From NCBI RefSeq assembly GCF_009389715.1, contig NC_052392.1, positions 30,824,575 to 30,888,574 of the forward strand: DNA of 64,000 nt, read 5' to 3'. How positions within the stretch are numbered: position 1 is the first letter of the stretch; each line of letters starts with the position of its first letter. Position numbers and translations under genes: made by a program. The notes beneath the pieces were generated by a model that saw only the letters and a list, made by a program, of their open reading frames with translations, ran no database searches and had not been told where the DNA came from. Below, in pieces: positions 27,688 to 39,061 of this stretch. This DNA comes from Phoenix dactylifera (Eukaryota > Streptophyta > Magnoliopsida > Arecales > Arecaceae).

Positions 27688-29180
27688 GGGAGCTAGAGGG
27701 GCGGGTTGGTCAATTTTGTTTAAAAGATATCAAAGTAAAAGAAGAATTTAATGCAAACATTGTCCTCATCACAATGAAGTGTTTCCATGCAATAAGAAGA
27801 AGACATCGCAATCAACTGCCGCGTTGCTGAAGGCATCCATTTTGGACGTGTGTGCGCGAGCTTTGATAAATTATTTACGCAATATAATACATATGACAAG
27901 AATTTCAAGCCTCAGCTCTAAGTTTCAATGCAAATCATTGGCACATCATATTCTTCCTAATCTCCTTTTTCGCATTCAGTTTTGCCACAAAAAAATAAAA
28001 TAAAATGGAGAGAGATTTTCTTAGCAAAGAGATATATTCAACAACTCTTGGGGCCCTCCTTATCTTTTTACCGTGCATGCATGCATGCATGATTGAAGAG
28101 ACATGATAATTGCAAATCAGTCCCTTGTAGGGCCTTCTGCTCTGAAAAACTGAAGTGATTCTTTTTTTCCACAGGTCAAGATCTAACAATGCCCCACTTG
28201 CCGGATTTGCGCCTTTTAGGCCCCGCTGAATGCAGACTCCTAGACGCCGCATCCGGGCCCACATGCATGTGACGCCGGAGCTCGGTTAACATTATTGCCT
28301 AGAAGTCTAGAATCGAAGGCACATCCTAATTATGGGATATAGCAGCCAAGAGTTTATGAAATAAACGTGTCTTCAGGTTCTCAAATTCTTATTCACTAAC
28401 AACAACCTTACTGCCATCTTGTTCAGCAGTGTAACCATATAAAGTTAGGGGAAGAGTAAATAACTCAACAGTTTGGAATACAGGGATTTTTTTATGGGTC
28501 CCTTGCAGATAAGCAGACAAACATATAATTTATCAGCCAGAGGAGCAATGTGAAAGCACCATAGCTTGAGTCTTTTTTTTCTTTTGTAAATTTTGGTATC
28601 TTTTGTGAATGAGCTACTAAACCATTTGCCTTTTTGTGAGCATTCATTTAGAAATTTCTCTAAAATTAATGCTATTATCTTTTCCTTCTTTTTCGCTTCT
28701 CGCCAGAATTGTAAGGAGGGGCTTCCTTAAGTCATCAGTTCTTGGTAGTGGAATTTCTAGAATTGAGGACAAGGTGACAATTGGGTCATTGACATGGAAA
28801 AACTTAAGATTAATGAAAATCCATATGTTTGGATTTTGAATATGCTTAACTGCGACAAGGAATGGTTTCATTGTATCGGTGTTTCACTATATTATCTGCC
28901 ATTTGCTATGATAAGGAATAATAATGGCCCTTGTAGCAATTAGTATTTTATTCTAACAAAAAAAATATTTTGAAGATTAGACTCGGAATTTTGGCAAACT
29001 GCTTCTCGTGACTAGTACATATGGGCAACTACAATCGCTACAACAAAAATGATAACTAGTAGTATTTTCAAGTACCACTATAAACAAATAGGAATGTTGC
29101 AAATGTCCTTCTAGATATTTTTATGGCATTTTCTTATGTACCATCTTAGAAATTATAAGTACCAGCAAAAAATTCTCAAA
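27688..29180. other. Intergenic region, no gene recognised
   Basis: AT-rich with short chance frames only. A (CATG)n tract (four tandem GCATGCAT-type units, about 28074-28091) resembles RY/Sph elements but has no gene nearby that it could clearly serve. Confidence 0.35.
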
Positions 29181-29184
29181 ATAA

Positions 29185-29280
29185 ATTTTATAATCTAAAA
29201 TTCAAAAAAAGAGAGGATTTTCGAACTAGTAATCCCTCTGAGCTCTTAACCACCGGCCACAACTTATATTGTTCTTACAC
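29185..29280 (-). mobile_element. SINE-like tRNA-derived head
   Basis: On the minus strand, GTGGCCGGTGGTTAAGAGC (A-box-like) is followed by AGTTCGAAAATCC (B-box-like), as in a tRNA-derived SINE head. No target duplication or tail was found, so this is tentative. Confidence 0.4.
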
Positions 29281-30679
29281 AGGAATAGTTTAGTGAAAGA
29301 TCATTTAGAAAATAAAATAGATAAAAATAAAAAATAATATTAGGTAAATAAAAAAATTAAAAAAAATAATAGCTAAAAATTGGAGGTGGATAAGGATATC
29401 AAAGATAAAATTAGGAATAGAAGGAAAATAAACTTGTTTGAGAGAAGTTGGTTTAGATTGAGAGAAAGGAATTCAGACATTATGAAGATATAGGAGTTTG
29501 AATAAGATTAGTATTTTACACGCATTTTTTAATTATCGATATAAATGATTGTTATATAATAAAATTTATTTGTAAATCAAATAATATTTCATTCTTGGAC
29601 AAATTTGACAGGCTCAAGGGGCCCTTATTTTTACGGAGTAGATGAGTAAAGGTAAGTTTAGGTACTTTCTAGAAAACAAAAATATTTTTATATAGCCAAT
29701 GATTTGGATAATACTGCCAGTGTAGGAATTAACATGTTCATGTTGCAACCTATCAAGGTCATTATGTGATATGGATTCACATCAAAAGATGAGTAGTGGT
29801 ATCAAATGCCTGAACATAACTTTTCTTTTCTTTTTCTTTTTTCTAGGAAACTGGATCAAAAGATCTAGGGAACTTTCATTAAGGGATTGAAAGATATAGT
29901 CTTAGATTTACATGAACAAATCATGTTTGGCTTCAATTAAACATGACATACAAAAAAATGGATATTGTATACATCGTTATTTATTATTATTAATTCATGA
30001 ATAATCAATATAGTTTATTGAAAGTGTATATTTTAGTTATGAGAGTGATGATTAGTTTAAGTGATAAAATGACTGAAGATTGGGTACTAGTGATTTGGGT
30101 TGGAGTCCCACTTTCAACATAATTTATAATCTTAATAAATTTTCATGGCCTTGCCCATGATCACGGATAAGCCCACCGGATTACACCAAGGTGGAAGTAG
30201 TTTTAGTCCTTAAAACCAATTAATATAAACACATGAAGTGTCGGGGGAATAATTAAAAGCATATGGAAAGATCCGCCGGCATTAATTCCGCTACAAGCGA
30301 AATGATTGAACCCATCGTACAAAACTGCCCCCACTCAAATGAACGTGATTAGACGCTATTAACTTATAATATTAGCCGTACGAAATAAATGTGCGTGTCA
30401 TATGCGCGTGTGTGTATGAAAGAGATAAAGCAAGCCGAGAGAAGAAATTATACCCTTGGCCAGAAGCACAACTGGCAGCCCCGTGGACCACACCAATCAT
30501 AATTTTTTATTTTTGTGAACTTACATTTTATCGTACAGCTTGGATTATTCCAATAACGCATCATTGATATAATGCACTTGATCTAGGGTATATTTTCTCG
30601 AGCGAGAGCAAGAGGTAAACAGAAAAATTATATCCTACGTCCAATCAGTATTTTGGCCATGTGTATCAGCTCAGCAAAC

Positions 30680-30710
<31 letters not shown>

Positions 30711-31200
30711 TTCCAAACGAATACTCTGCCCCTCCTCTGAAACCCTAGCCTAGCACTCTTCCTCCCCTCTCTACTTTCTTCTTTTGCCTTGCCTTCCACC
30801 TCTAGCCATGTAGCTTCCGCATCTTGGTAGCCCAATGAGAGCCGCAGTAAGGATAAGCTCCGAGCACTTTGCATGCTCTTATGTAGTTCGTCAATGATGG
30901 AATCATCGATCAAATATTGTCAAAGCTTCGAAAGAAGCAATCTAGTAGGAGCCGCACCGAGGATGAGGAGCTTTGAGCTGTCCATAAACCCTTATCCAAG
31001 CCTAGCATTGGGAGAGACTGGAGGCCATGAAAGAAGAGAAAGAGGGCTAGAAAGTGGAAGCCACATTTTTTCCCCTCTTTGAGTTCATGTGATGGCCTAT
31101 TATTGACTTGGTGCACCGCTAAGTTGGGACATCAGACGTAGGGTATAATTGTGATATACATGTGATATGGGATATAACTGTGATATCAATGTGATACAGG
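29281..31200. other. Intergenic region with A28 tract
   Basis: No gene recognised. A run of 28 A lies at 30680-30707, possibly the tail of a retroposed sequence whose body I could not identify. A possible further SINE-like piece with GGTTGGAGTCCC lies near 30102. Just before 31209 a motif like GGGTATAATTGTGATA recurs about every 30 bases. Confidence 0.35.
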
Positions 31201-31205
31201 GTATA

Positions 31206-31208
<3 letters not shown>

Positions 31209-31285
<77 letters not shown>
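31209..31285 (+). repeat. (GT)n(GA)n compound microsatellite
   Basis: About 20 GT units run directly into about 18 GA units with one interruption. It ends about 245 bases upstream of the extensin TATA box. GA repeats can bind plant BPC/GAGA-type proteins, so a promoter role is possible but only inferred. Confidence 0.85.
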
Positions 31286-31529
31286 CTTAGTCAAGAAGTA
31301 GTGGTCCCGAGTGGGAAAAAAAAAGTTCATGTCACGTTTTCAAGCTGGCATGCACTCTCCGGGGCGAAAACGACAGTGTCCAAGTTTTCCTTTTGGGTCA
31401 GCAAAGGATGTCCAGAAACTCGTAACTAGCAGCCTTGCATGGATAAACTAAGGTCCATGTCTTATTTTTCATTTGAATCACAGTTGCCAAGTCCAGTAAC
31501 GCGGCACCTACTACCTAGTCTCTTCGCCT

Positions 31530-31537
31530 ATATAAAG
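31530..31537 (+). promoter_or_regulatory. TATA box of the extensin gene
   Basis: The sequence CTATATAAAGG lies 70-80 bases upstream of the extensin ATG at 31607, which leaves room for a short leader of about 45 bases. Position and consensus fit a core promoter. Confidence 0.75.
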
Positions 31538-31606
31538 GAAGGTTGAGAGCCTGGGTGTTCTCAGACAAGGGAAGCTCAACTGGGTCGAGACACGTACGTT
31601 AGACTG

Positions 31607-32722
31607 ATGGATAGGAGAGGAAGGGAGGAGGCCTCCATGGCCTGCCTTGTTTCCACTCTCATGGTGCTCTTTGTTTCTCTGAGCTTGCCTCTTCAGACAC
31701 AAGCAAATTATCCTTACCCATACAAGTCACCACCACCACCACCTCTCCACCACCACAAACCACCAACACTACCACCTCCTCCTGTTTACCACTACAAATC
31801 ACCACCTCCCCCTCCCCATGTCTACAAGTATAAATCTCCACCACCACCTCCTTACCACCCCATATCACCAGCTCCTCCTCATCATCATGCCTACAAGTAT
31901 AAGTCTCCACCACCACCTCCTTACCACCCCATATCACCAGCTCCTCCTCATCATCATGCCTACAAGTATAAGTCTCCACCACCACCTCCTTACCACCCCA
32001 TATCACCAGCTCCTCCTCATCATCATGCCTACAAGTATAAGTCTCCACCACCCCCTCCCTACCACCATATATCACCAGCTCCTCCTCACCATCATCCCTA
32101 CAAGTATACATCTCCACCACCACCTCCTTACCACCATATATCACCAGCTCCTCCTCACCATCATCCCTACAAGTATAAATCTCCACCACCACCTCCTTAC
32201 CACCCTGCTCCTATCTACAAGTACAAGTCACCACCTCCCCCTCATCATGCTTACAAATATAAATCTCCACCACCCCCTCTTCACCACCCTGCTCCTGTCT
32301 ACAAGTACAAGTCACCACCTCCCCCTCATCATGCTTACAAGTATAAATCTCCACCACCCCCTCTTCACCACCCTGCTCCTGTCTACAAGTACAAGTCACC
32401 ACCTCCTCCTCACCATGTCTACAAGTACAAATCTCCACCACCCCCTCGCCATTACAAGGCACCTTGTCCTCCTTCCCCTGTCTACAAATATAAATCACCA
32501 CCACCCCCTCCCTACCATCACATATCACCAACCCTACCTCCCTACCACTACAAGTCACCACCACCACCCCCTCCTGTTTACAAGTATAAATCACCACCGC
32601 CACCTCCCTATCACTACAAGTCACCACCACCTCCCCCTCCAGTCTACAAGTATAAGTCTCCTCCACCACCTCCACATGTTTATCACTACACTTCACCTCC
32701 TCCTCCTCCCTATCACTATTAA
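31607..32722 (+). CDS. Extensin (hydroxyproline-rich cell wall glycoprotein)
   Basis: Single-exon structural protein of the cell wall, 371 residues from 31607 or 361 from the second Met (31637). A hydrophobic signal peptide ([20 protein letters not shown]) ends near QTQA, then NYPYPYK begins the mature chain. The rest is about 20 SPPPP or SPPPPP blocks separated by YKYK, HHH and HVY spacers. In extensins the prolines are hydroxylated and arabinosylated, and the Tyr-containing spacers form cross-links. A 69-bp unit repeats in tandem at 31823, 31892, 31961, 32030, 32099 and 32168; shorter units follow. One block, KAPCPPSP, breaks the pattern with a lone Cys. Long open frames on other strands here are shadows of the repeats. 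AATAAA signals occur at 33053 and 33112. Confidence 0.93.
   Translation: MDRRGREEASMACLVSTLMVLFVSLSLPLQTQANYPYPYKSPPPPPLHHHKPPTLPPPPVYHYKSPPPPPHVYKYKSPPPPPYHPISPAPPHHHAYKYKSPPPPPYHPISPAPPHHHAYKYKSPPPPPYHPISPAPPHHHAYKYKSPPPPPYHHISPAPPHHHPYKYTSPPPPPYHHISPAPPHHHPYKYKSPPPPPYHPAPIYKYKSPPPPHHAYKYKSPPPPLHHPAPVYKYKSPPPPHHAYKYKSPPPPLHHPAPVYKYKSPPPPHHVYKYKSPPPPRHYKAPCPPSPVYKYKSPPPPPYHHISPTLPPYHYKSPPPPPPVYKYKSPPPPPYHYKSPPPPPPVYKYKSPPPPPHVYHYTSPPPPPYHY
31823..32236 (+). repeat. 69-bp tandem repeats within the extensin gene
   Basis: Six successive starts spaced exactly 69 bases apart (31823 to 32168), each encoding a 23-residue unit of the type [22 protein letters not shown]. The first units are nearly identical, which suggests recent unequal exchange or slippage. 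Confidence 0.9.
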
Positions 32723-34515
32723 GCGGCAGAACACCGTCGAAACCAAAAGGGTTAGTTGCTTGTATTTTCTGAGCTCAGAATATGGTTAAAAATGAAGTTA
32801 CTTGGAGTAATAACAAACGGATGTTTCTTGTTCTTTCTTTCTTTGTTTTCTTTCTCTTTTTTTTTTAAGAGAGCTAATTAATTAAGCCGAAGCCAAATGG
32901 AAAACACATGGGCAATTTTAAAACAGCACCATTGGAACATAACCCCCCTCTCGTTTTTTATTATTTTGCAGGGATGAAGACTTATCTTTCCTGATGGTTG
33001 CCATATATGAACCAGCATCAAGTGCAGGTTTTACTAGGGTTGTGGAGAGTAGAATAAAGCAATCGAGGTTCCTTCTACAAAAGAAGTGGCCCCTGATGCT
33101 TCTATGGAGTGAATAAAGTTTCTTTATATCGTGTAATGCAGAAGCATCTGCTTAGTAGCTGGAAAAGAGTGGAAAGAGGAGATAAGCATATGTACTTGCT
33201 CTTTCCTGCTTTTGAATTGTATTTTTGTTAGTATTTTGGCAAATCTCTAGGGATTTCCTTCAATCCCTCCTACTATGTTCAGTTATAACCCAGAAGTTAT
33301 TACAATCATAACTGTACTTGCAAGTAGCCAGTAGAAGCATGTATGTCCAGTTGTTGAATGCACGCATTATACAAAGTTTCGGGTATCTGAAGTAATTAAA
33401 AAGTGGCCATGAAGAGTGAAAAGCTCTTACATTTAAGGACTAATTAATTTGCATGGAGCGGTTTGTCATCATAGTAGAGACATGATGAAGATAAGTTTGA
33501 ACAGCTAGTGATGGAGCAAAAGAGGATGAAAATGGGGAAAATCCTAGAACTTTAAATGAGGAAGTGAATTTAAGTCGATAAGTAGTTCGACATCATGATC
33601 ATACCTATGATCAAACGCAGCTAGCTATAGATGAGATTTATGCATACTAAATTTGTTGTTACTCATGACCCACCCTTACATCAACTATAGCTGGCAATTA
33701 CAATATTGATTGCAGTTGGGCCATTTGAATTTCTACAAAGAACACCTCGAACTACCAAATTAATAAGCACTCAGTGATACCACAATGAGGCAGCTAATAA
33801 TCTACAAATCTTGTGGGCCGCAAACATAATCCCTAGCTTATGTTTTCCATGATAGAAATGATTAAGCCAGTCAGAAAAAACTGACTTCAAAGAGTCACCC
33901 TATGCGAGCATTACTCCTCTCATAATCTCCCTTGAAGAAAGAGCACGCCGCCCATATAAGAATTGCATGGTAGAACTCTGCAAGTAATCATGCCAACCCT
34001 CGTTCCTGGGATCGATTGAAGGAGGGAGAGAAGCCATGATCTCATGAAACAGCATTTATCTTTTTGCTAATATTATCAGGTCTATGAATTAAGCTTGAGA
34101 GGCAACGCCAGTCCAGATCAAGAGTGAATCATAATGCATGGTCCCAAAATGTGGTTAGAAGTGTAAAATATGAACTAAATTAAAGCAGAGATCAAAAGGA
34201 CAATTAAGGCCATTATCAGGAAAAGCAGACAGCCGATACAGATTTTTGTACAACCTTTGGACTGGATTGCTTGGATGGCAAACTGCCGACAAAGACTGAA
34301 AGATCCCTAAATTATTGTGAGGTTTCTGACGTATTCTCTTAGCTGTCTTCTTCCTCCTCCTCCTCCTTTTTATTTTTTTAATTTGTGTGCCTTGTATCAT
34401 TCACAATCTTCTGAAAACTTTTCGTTGTAGATTACGACATTACTGTTGTTCAACTTCTCTTTCCCTATCCACTGGTTCTTGCACCAAGCTGGAAAGGAGA
34501 GAGGTCAGTGTAGGG
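32723..34515. other. Extensin 3' region and intergenic sequence
   Basis: Probable extensin 3' untranslated region to about 33.1 kb, then AT-rich intergenic sequence with no recognised gene. Confidence 0.4.
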
Positions 34516-34518
34516 TCA

Positions 34519-34720
34519 TGGAACCAGAATTTGGTGGCTCAGATACGTGCCCACCTTCACCCTCAAAGCTGAAACTGAAAGTGCACAGAAGTAGAGAAGG
34601 CAATGAAGAGCTTGATTAGTCAAAAGATCGCCAAGATGAAGACCTTACAGGAAAGAAAAATCTTAAGCTGGACTTCACTCTTGGAGGGTAGCTTTGGCAG
34701 CAACTTCCACGCAAGCTGCA
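34519..34720 (+). pseudogene. Possible relic of a transcription-factor tail (KANADI-like, weak)
   Basis: One frame reads MEPEFGGSDTCPPSPSKLK and on to a stop, then after it SKDRQDEDLTGKKNLKLDF followed by TLGG and another stop. The end resembles the LEFTLGRP-type tail of KANADI-like GARP factors, but there is no DNA-binding domain nearby and stops interrupt it. It may be a decayed last exon or chance. Confidence 0.22.
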
Positions 34721-37700
34721 ATAATTGGAGGCCTTTTCTTTCAAACATGATCATATCCTAGCAATAAAGGAGAACCATGTTGGATCTAGGAAAAGTGTGC
34801 ATGGAGTCTAATGGACAGCAATAATTTTAACTAATTAGAATCACGTAATGGTCGTGTTTTAAAGAAAGATTGGGCTACTTTCATTTGTTAGCTTTTATAT
34901 AAGCGTGCCTCTGTCTCCTCTCCAAAACCATATAATTAACTCTTTGCATGAAATGTTACCTATTTTTTTTTAAAAAAATATATTCTTTAATTAGTTTTTT
35001 CTATCTAATTCTAAGGATGATCTAGCTTTTCTGCAATTTTTTTCTTTACAACTTTGCCACCAATCGATCCCGCCATACTTATGTGATTTGACTTCGCTTT
35101 TTGTGACTTTTTATATATATATATATATATGTCTTTACAGCTTTGTTACTCTTGAGCTACGTACTATTGATCCTATAATAATTGCATGCTTTAGCTTTTG
35201 TGATGATTCTTTTGTCTTTACAACCTGGCCGCTCTTCTCCCACTAGTTTATTCTGTCGTATTTCTGTGCTTTGCATTTGCTTTTTCCGCGATGTATATAT
35301 TCTTGTCTATGGATTATGTAACTCATAAGTGGCGCTTGGACTGTCAGTACTACATGGCAATCCAATTAGCACTGCGACTGGGCTCGCTCAGAGATGCAAA
35401 CAACAGCTACTCCCCCACCCTCCCCAGAGTGGGGCCTTTGTGGTAGTGATCAGGTCAGAAACTACGTACTTACTCTCCAGTAAAAAGAGTGAATACGTAA
35501 TTATCAAAATAACTAGCTCATCATAATCAGGCAGACATTGAGCTTTACATGAAGAACCAAAGCTTCCACTATCAGCAAAATGGAATAAATTAGCTTTCAG
35601 ATCCGTCCATTCCTAAGTCACTTATGAGTATTTCGAATACAGACCTAGCCAGCCTGCAATTCTATAGTTCTGCTGGTCATACTAGCTCAACCCATAAATG
35701 CCATATATTTTCAACCAATCATTCAAATAGATCTTATATATTTAAATCTAGTATACTATATTTTTTTAATAAATCAAATAGATAAAATCATTCGAGTGTA
35801 AATATATCTGTCAGAGTTAGCGAGGGTTAGAATTCTATAATATATTTTCGGTATGGTTGATACATAAGATACCATTTAATCGACTGCAGTGTTAATTTTT
35901 TTATACAAAACATTTTAATAAAAATAATATATGCATCACATGCAAATAATTTTTTTTTTTTTTTATGCATGAAAAATCTCAGGGTGCATCCAATGGCAAC
36001 AATCCACGCAGAAGGGTTGGAATCTACTGACCCTCGCACCGTCAATCGTTACAGTGGAGACGTGCAATAATTGAGTTATAACGAGGGAACATCATCTTGG
36101 GACGTGGAGTGTCGGTAGAGCCCGGAGGGCGGGCCCGGTCGGCCAGCCTGGTGTCTCGCTTTCCGCGTCGCCTTGGCCATTTTTTCCATGCACGTTATCA
36201 TCACACTCAGCATCTGACCCTTTTGTTTCTTGTCCCTGCTTGCTTCCGTCTTATCGGAATGAGATTCCACTGCTACTTCCCGTTGTAATCCGGCATTAGT
36301 TCCCGCTGTCCACCTCCACATGCGACCCATTTCTTTCATGGGCCCCCTCTCTCCTTTCCCACAACCATCCCCAATTCTCCACAATTCGAGTCCAATATCC
36401 ACATTGTCAACGCTTCAAATGCTCAATCATTAGCCAAATGCAAATAATGCTAGGAGAAAATCTGGATCCATCTTTGAATTGACTGCTAACTCCTCATCTT
36501 TGGATTATCCATTTAGATATAGAACTGAAATAGGATCATCTCCGAATCTAATACCAGTGTATTTATATTCATGTATATTTTATTTTGATGAATATAGATA
36601 TGAATATGAATGCTATATTTATTTTAAATAGATACGGATATAAAATCGGATGCTATTATATATATAAATATGGATATAAGTTTAATTAAATTTTATAATC
36701 ATAGAATCTAAGATATTGCTAAATAGATGATAAATCTAATTAATAGCATGTTAATGTAGTCGTTTATTTTTCTTAAAAGTTTATAAGTGCTATATAAAAT
36801 TAGATGGAGTTACAAATAGAGTCGAACATAGATATGGATACGGATATTAGTCAGATGCTCAAATTGCTATTTAGATTCGAATAAATTCGGATAAAAAATA
36901 GATACAGATGGATATTATCCGATCTACTTTCACTTCTATTTACAGATCAAGCTCAACCATGTATAAGGACTAAAATGTAAAATGATATCCACATAAAATG
37001 GCATTCAACAAAGGACCAGATGGTAAGTTTCCCAATAATATTTGATCGATGTAGGAGAAGCATGATGAATATAGTCTAGACTGAACCGGGGATGCTTAAC
37101 TCGATCTCCTGATGCGACAGCATTAGGCCAATGGACACTCCATTTGCCCTGGGTGGAATCAAGATCGGGGTGTTTATAAATCATGCTTTCAACTGCATGC
37201 ACAGAATGCAAATGATGCTATCCATCAGTGCTCATTAATGCAATGGGATCAAGAGGCAAGAATCAACTCCAGGAACCATACCTGAAACTAATCAGGAATC
37301 TCGATCTTAGATCATGTTGGTAACCACATTGCCAGGGCTAAGGGCCCTGGTGAATATAAATGTGTTTTAAGCTATATTCAACAAAGAGACATTAGTTTGA
37401 TCAGTGTTTAATATATTGACAAGTACTTATGAACCCATTGCCGCAATCTATAAATTTTTATTTTTCTTTATATAATTTTTTTAATTTTCTTTATTTAATA
37501 ATTTTCTATTCAATATATATATCTGACTATTTTAATTTAAAATTATTCTAATCACCAATATTTTACTCAATTATGATTAACTTGACTTAAAATAATTTCA
37601 AATTTTCTTCATTTAAAAAATTGTACTCACTGATTATTTACTTTTCTTTATTTCTTAATTTTCTTTACTCAGATATTTTCTACTCATGATAATTATTCAA

Positions 37701-39061
37701 CTACAAATCCGAAATAGTTTCAAATTTTCTTTATCTGACTTTTTCTTCAATGTAAATATCCGACCACATCAATTGTACTCAATTATGATTAGCTAGAATT
37801 TGATATAATGTTCTATATTCAAAATATTTTTACTCGTTCACTATATATTTATGTTAGAATAAATTATAAAAACCTCCTTAAGATCAAAGATAAATTGCAC
37901 TTACACCTAATAATTTGAAAAGGCTACATTTATCTCCTTGAGGCTTATTTTATAAAACACTTTAACTCATAACTTAGCAAAACATTAGCTAGACTGTTAA
38001 CATTAAATAAAACCCAAAAAAAATTGAAGAATGACCAAAACAATCTTAAGTGATATAACCACCACTCAACGAACTAAAAAAATATATACATTCTTCCCTT
38101 CATCCAAAGACAATTTTGACTTTTTACCTGAGATGAACAACCTTGCTAACATTATTAATTTAACTAAACGTAAGTATACATTTTTATAAACTATAAAATA
38201 TAAATGTAATAAGGATAAACATTAGGAGAATTTTTGTGATTTACTCTTAATTTTATTTATTTGGCATTTTTTTAGATTTCTTATTTAGATGTTTTACATT
38301 CACCATAATTATCTGATTGTGGCAGATATTTTCTATATCTAACCAATTTGTATAGCATAATTTTAACTAGCATGAGATTTTTACGCATTTTAAAAAGAGG
38401 GGGTAACTTCGGGACTGAAAATGACTGATGAAATCTGAAAGTAATATTTGGACTCATGCTGCAGCAAGGTCTCACCCTCCTGGAAATGGACGAGTTAGCT
38501 TACTTGTAAATCTTAGCTACGATCGGACACCCATCAGAAATTCAACGAATATCACCATATGGTTAACAAAGTGTATGCAGTAAAGATGCCCCAGCCTGCT
38601 GAATCCCTTTACATCAATAACATGAAGCTTCCAAGCATTATAAACTCCGAAATAGAAGGATGGTAACACATCAACAGCCAATATTTAGTATTTAATACAA
38701 AAAATCAGTAAATTTTCAATTCTTACAAGTCTCTTTCACTAATCTTCCAAGTGACACACATGCTTTCTGGCTTCCAGTAGAAAAGGTTCACTAAAGGAAC
38801 ATTCACAATAACAATCAAAACTTGTGTGCGTGGCTTGCAGCTGGTAAGCTCGTAATTCTTCTTGATAATGACAATGGCAATAACTAGTTACAACACATGA
38901 ACCAAATCACAGAAAAAGAAAATGTAGCAAAAAGATAATTGCATACATCATGACATCTCAACAACACTGCTTGCATCTGCACATGCCAACACCTCAGAAA
39001 AGAGTAGCCAGCAAAACAAAGTATTCATTAACCAGATTGCTAATAAAATCACACGGAACAA
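34721..39061. other. Intergenic region rich in decayed repeats
   Basis: No gene recognised. A stretch near 36540-36930 carries repeated GATATGGATA-like motifs typical of decayed plant transposons. About 37440-38250 is AT-rich with recurring TTTTCTTTATT and CTCAATTATGATTA motifs, suggesting old local duplications. An (AT)n tract lies near 35112-35130. The last few hundred bases should hold the 3' untranslated region of the kinase gene. Confidence 0.4.

Noticed and set aside
28074..28091. Tandem GCATGCAT as RY (B3-factor) regulatory site
   Set aside because: No gene start is close enough to be plausibly controlled by it.
31659..32789. Long open frames of 177, 323 and 161 codons overlapping the extensin gene on other frames
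   Set aside because: They are shadows of the 69-bp tandem repeats: a repeat unit divisible by three keeps several frames open. No signal peptide or known domain.
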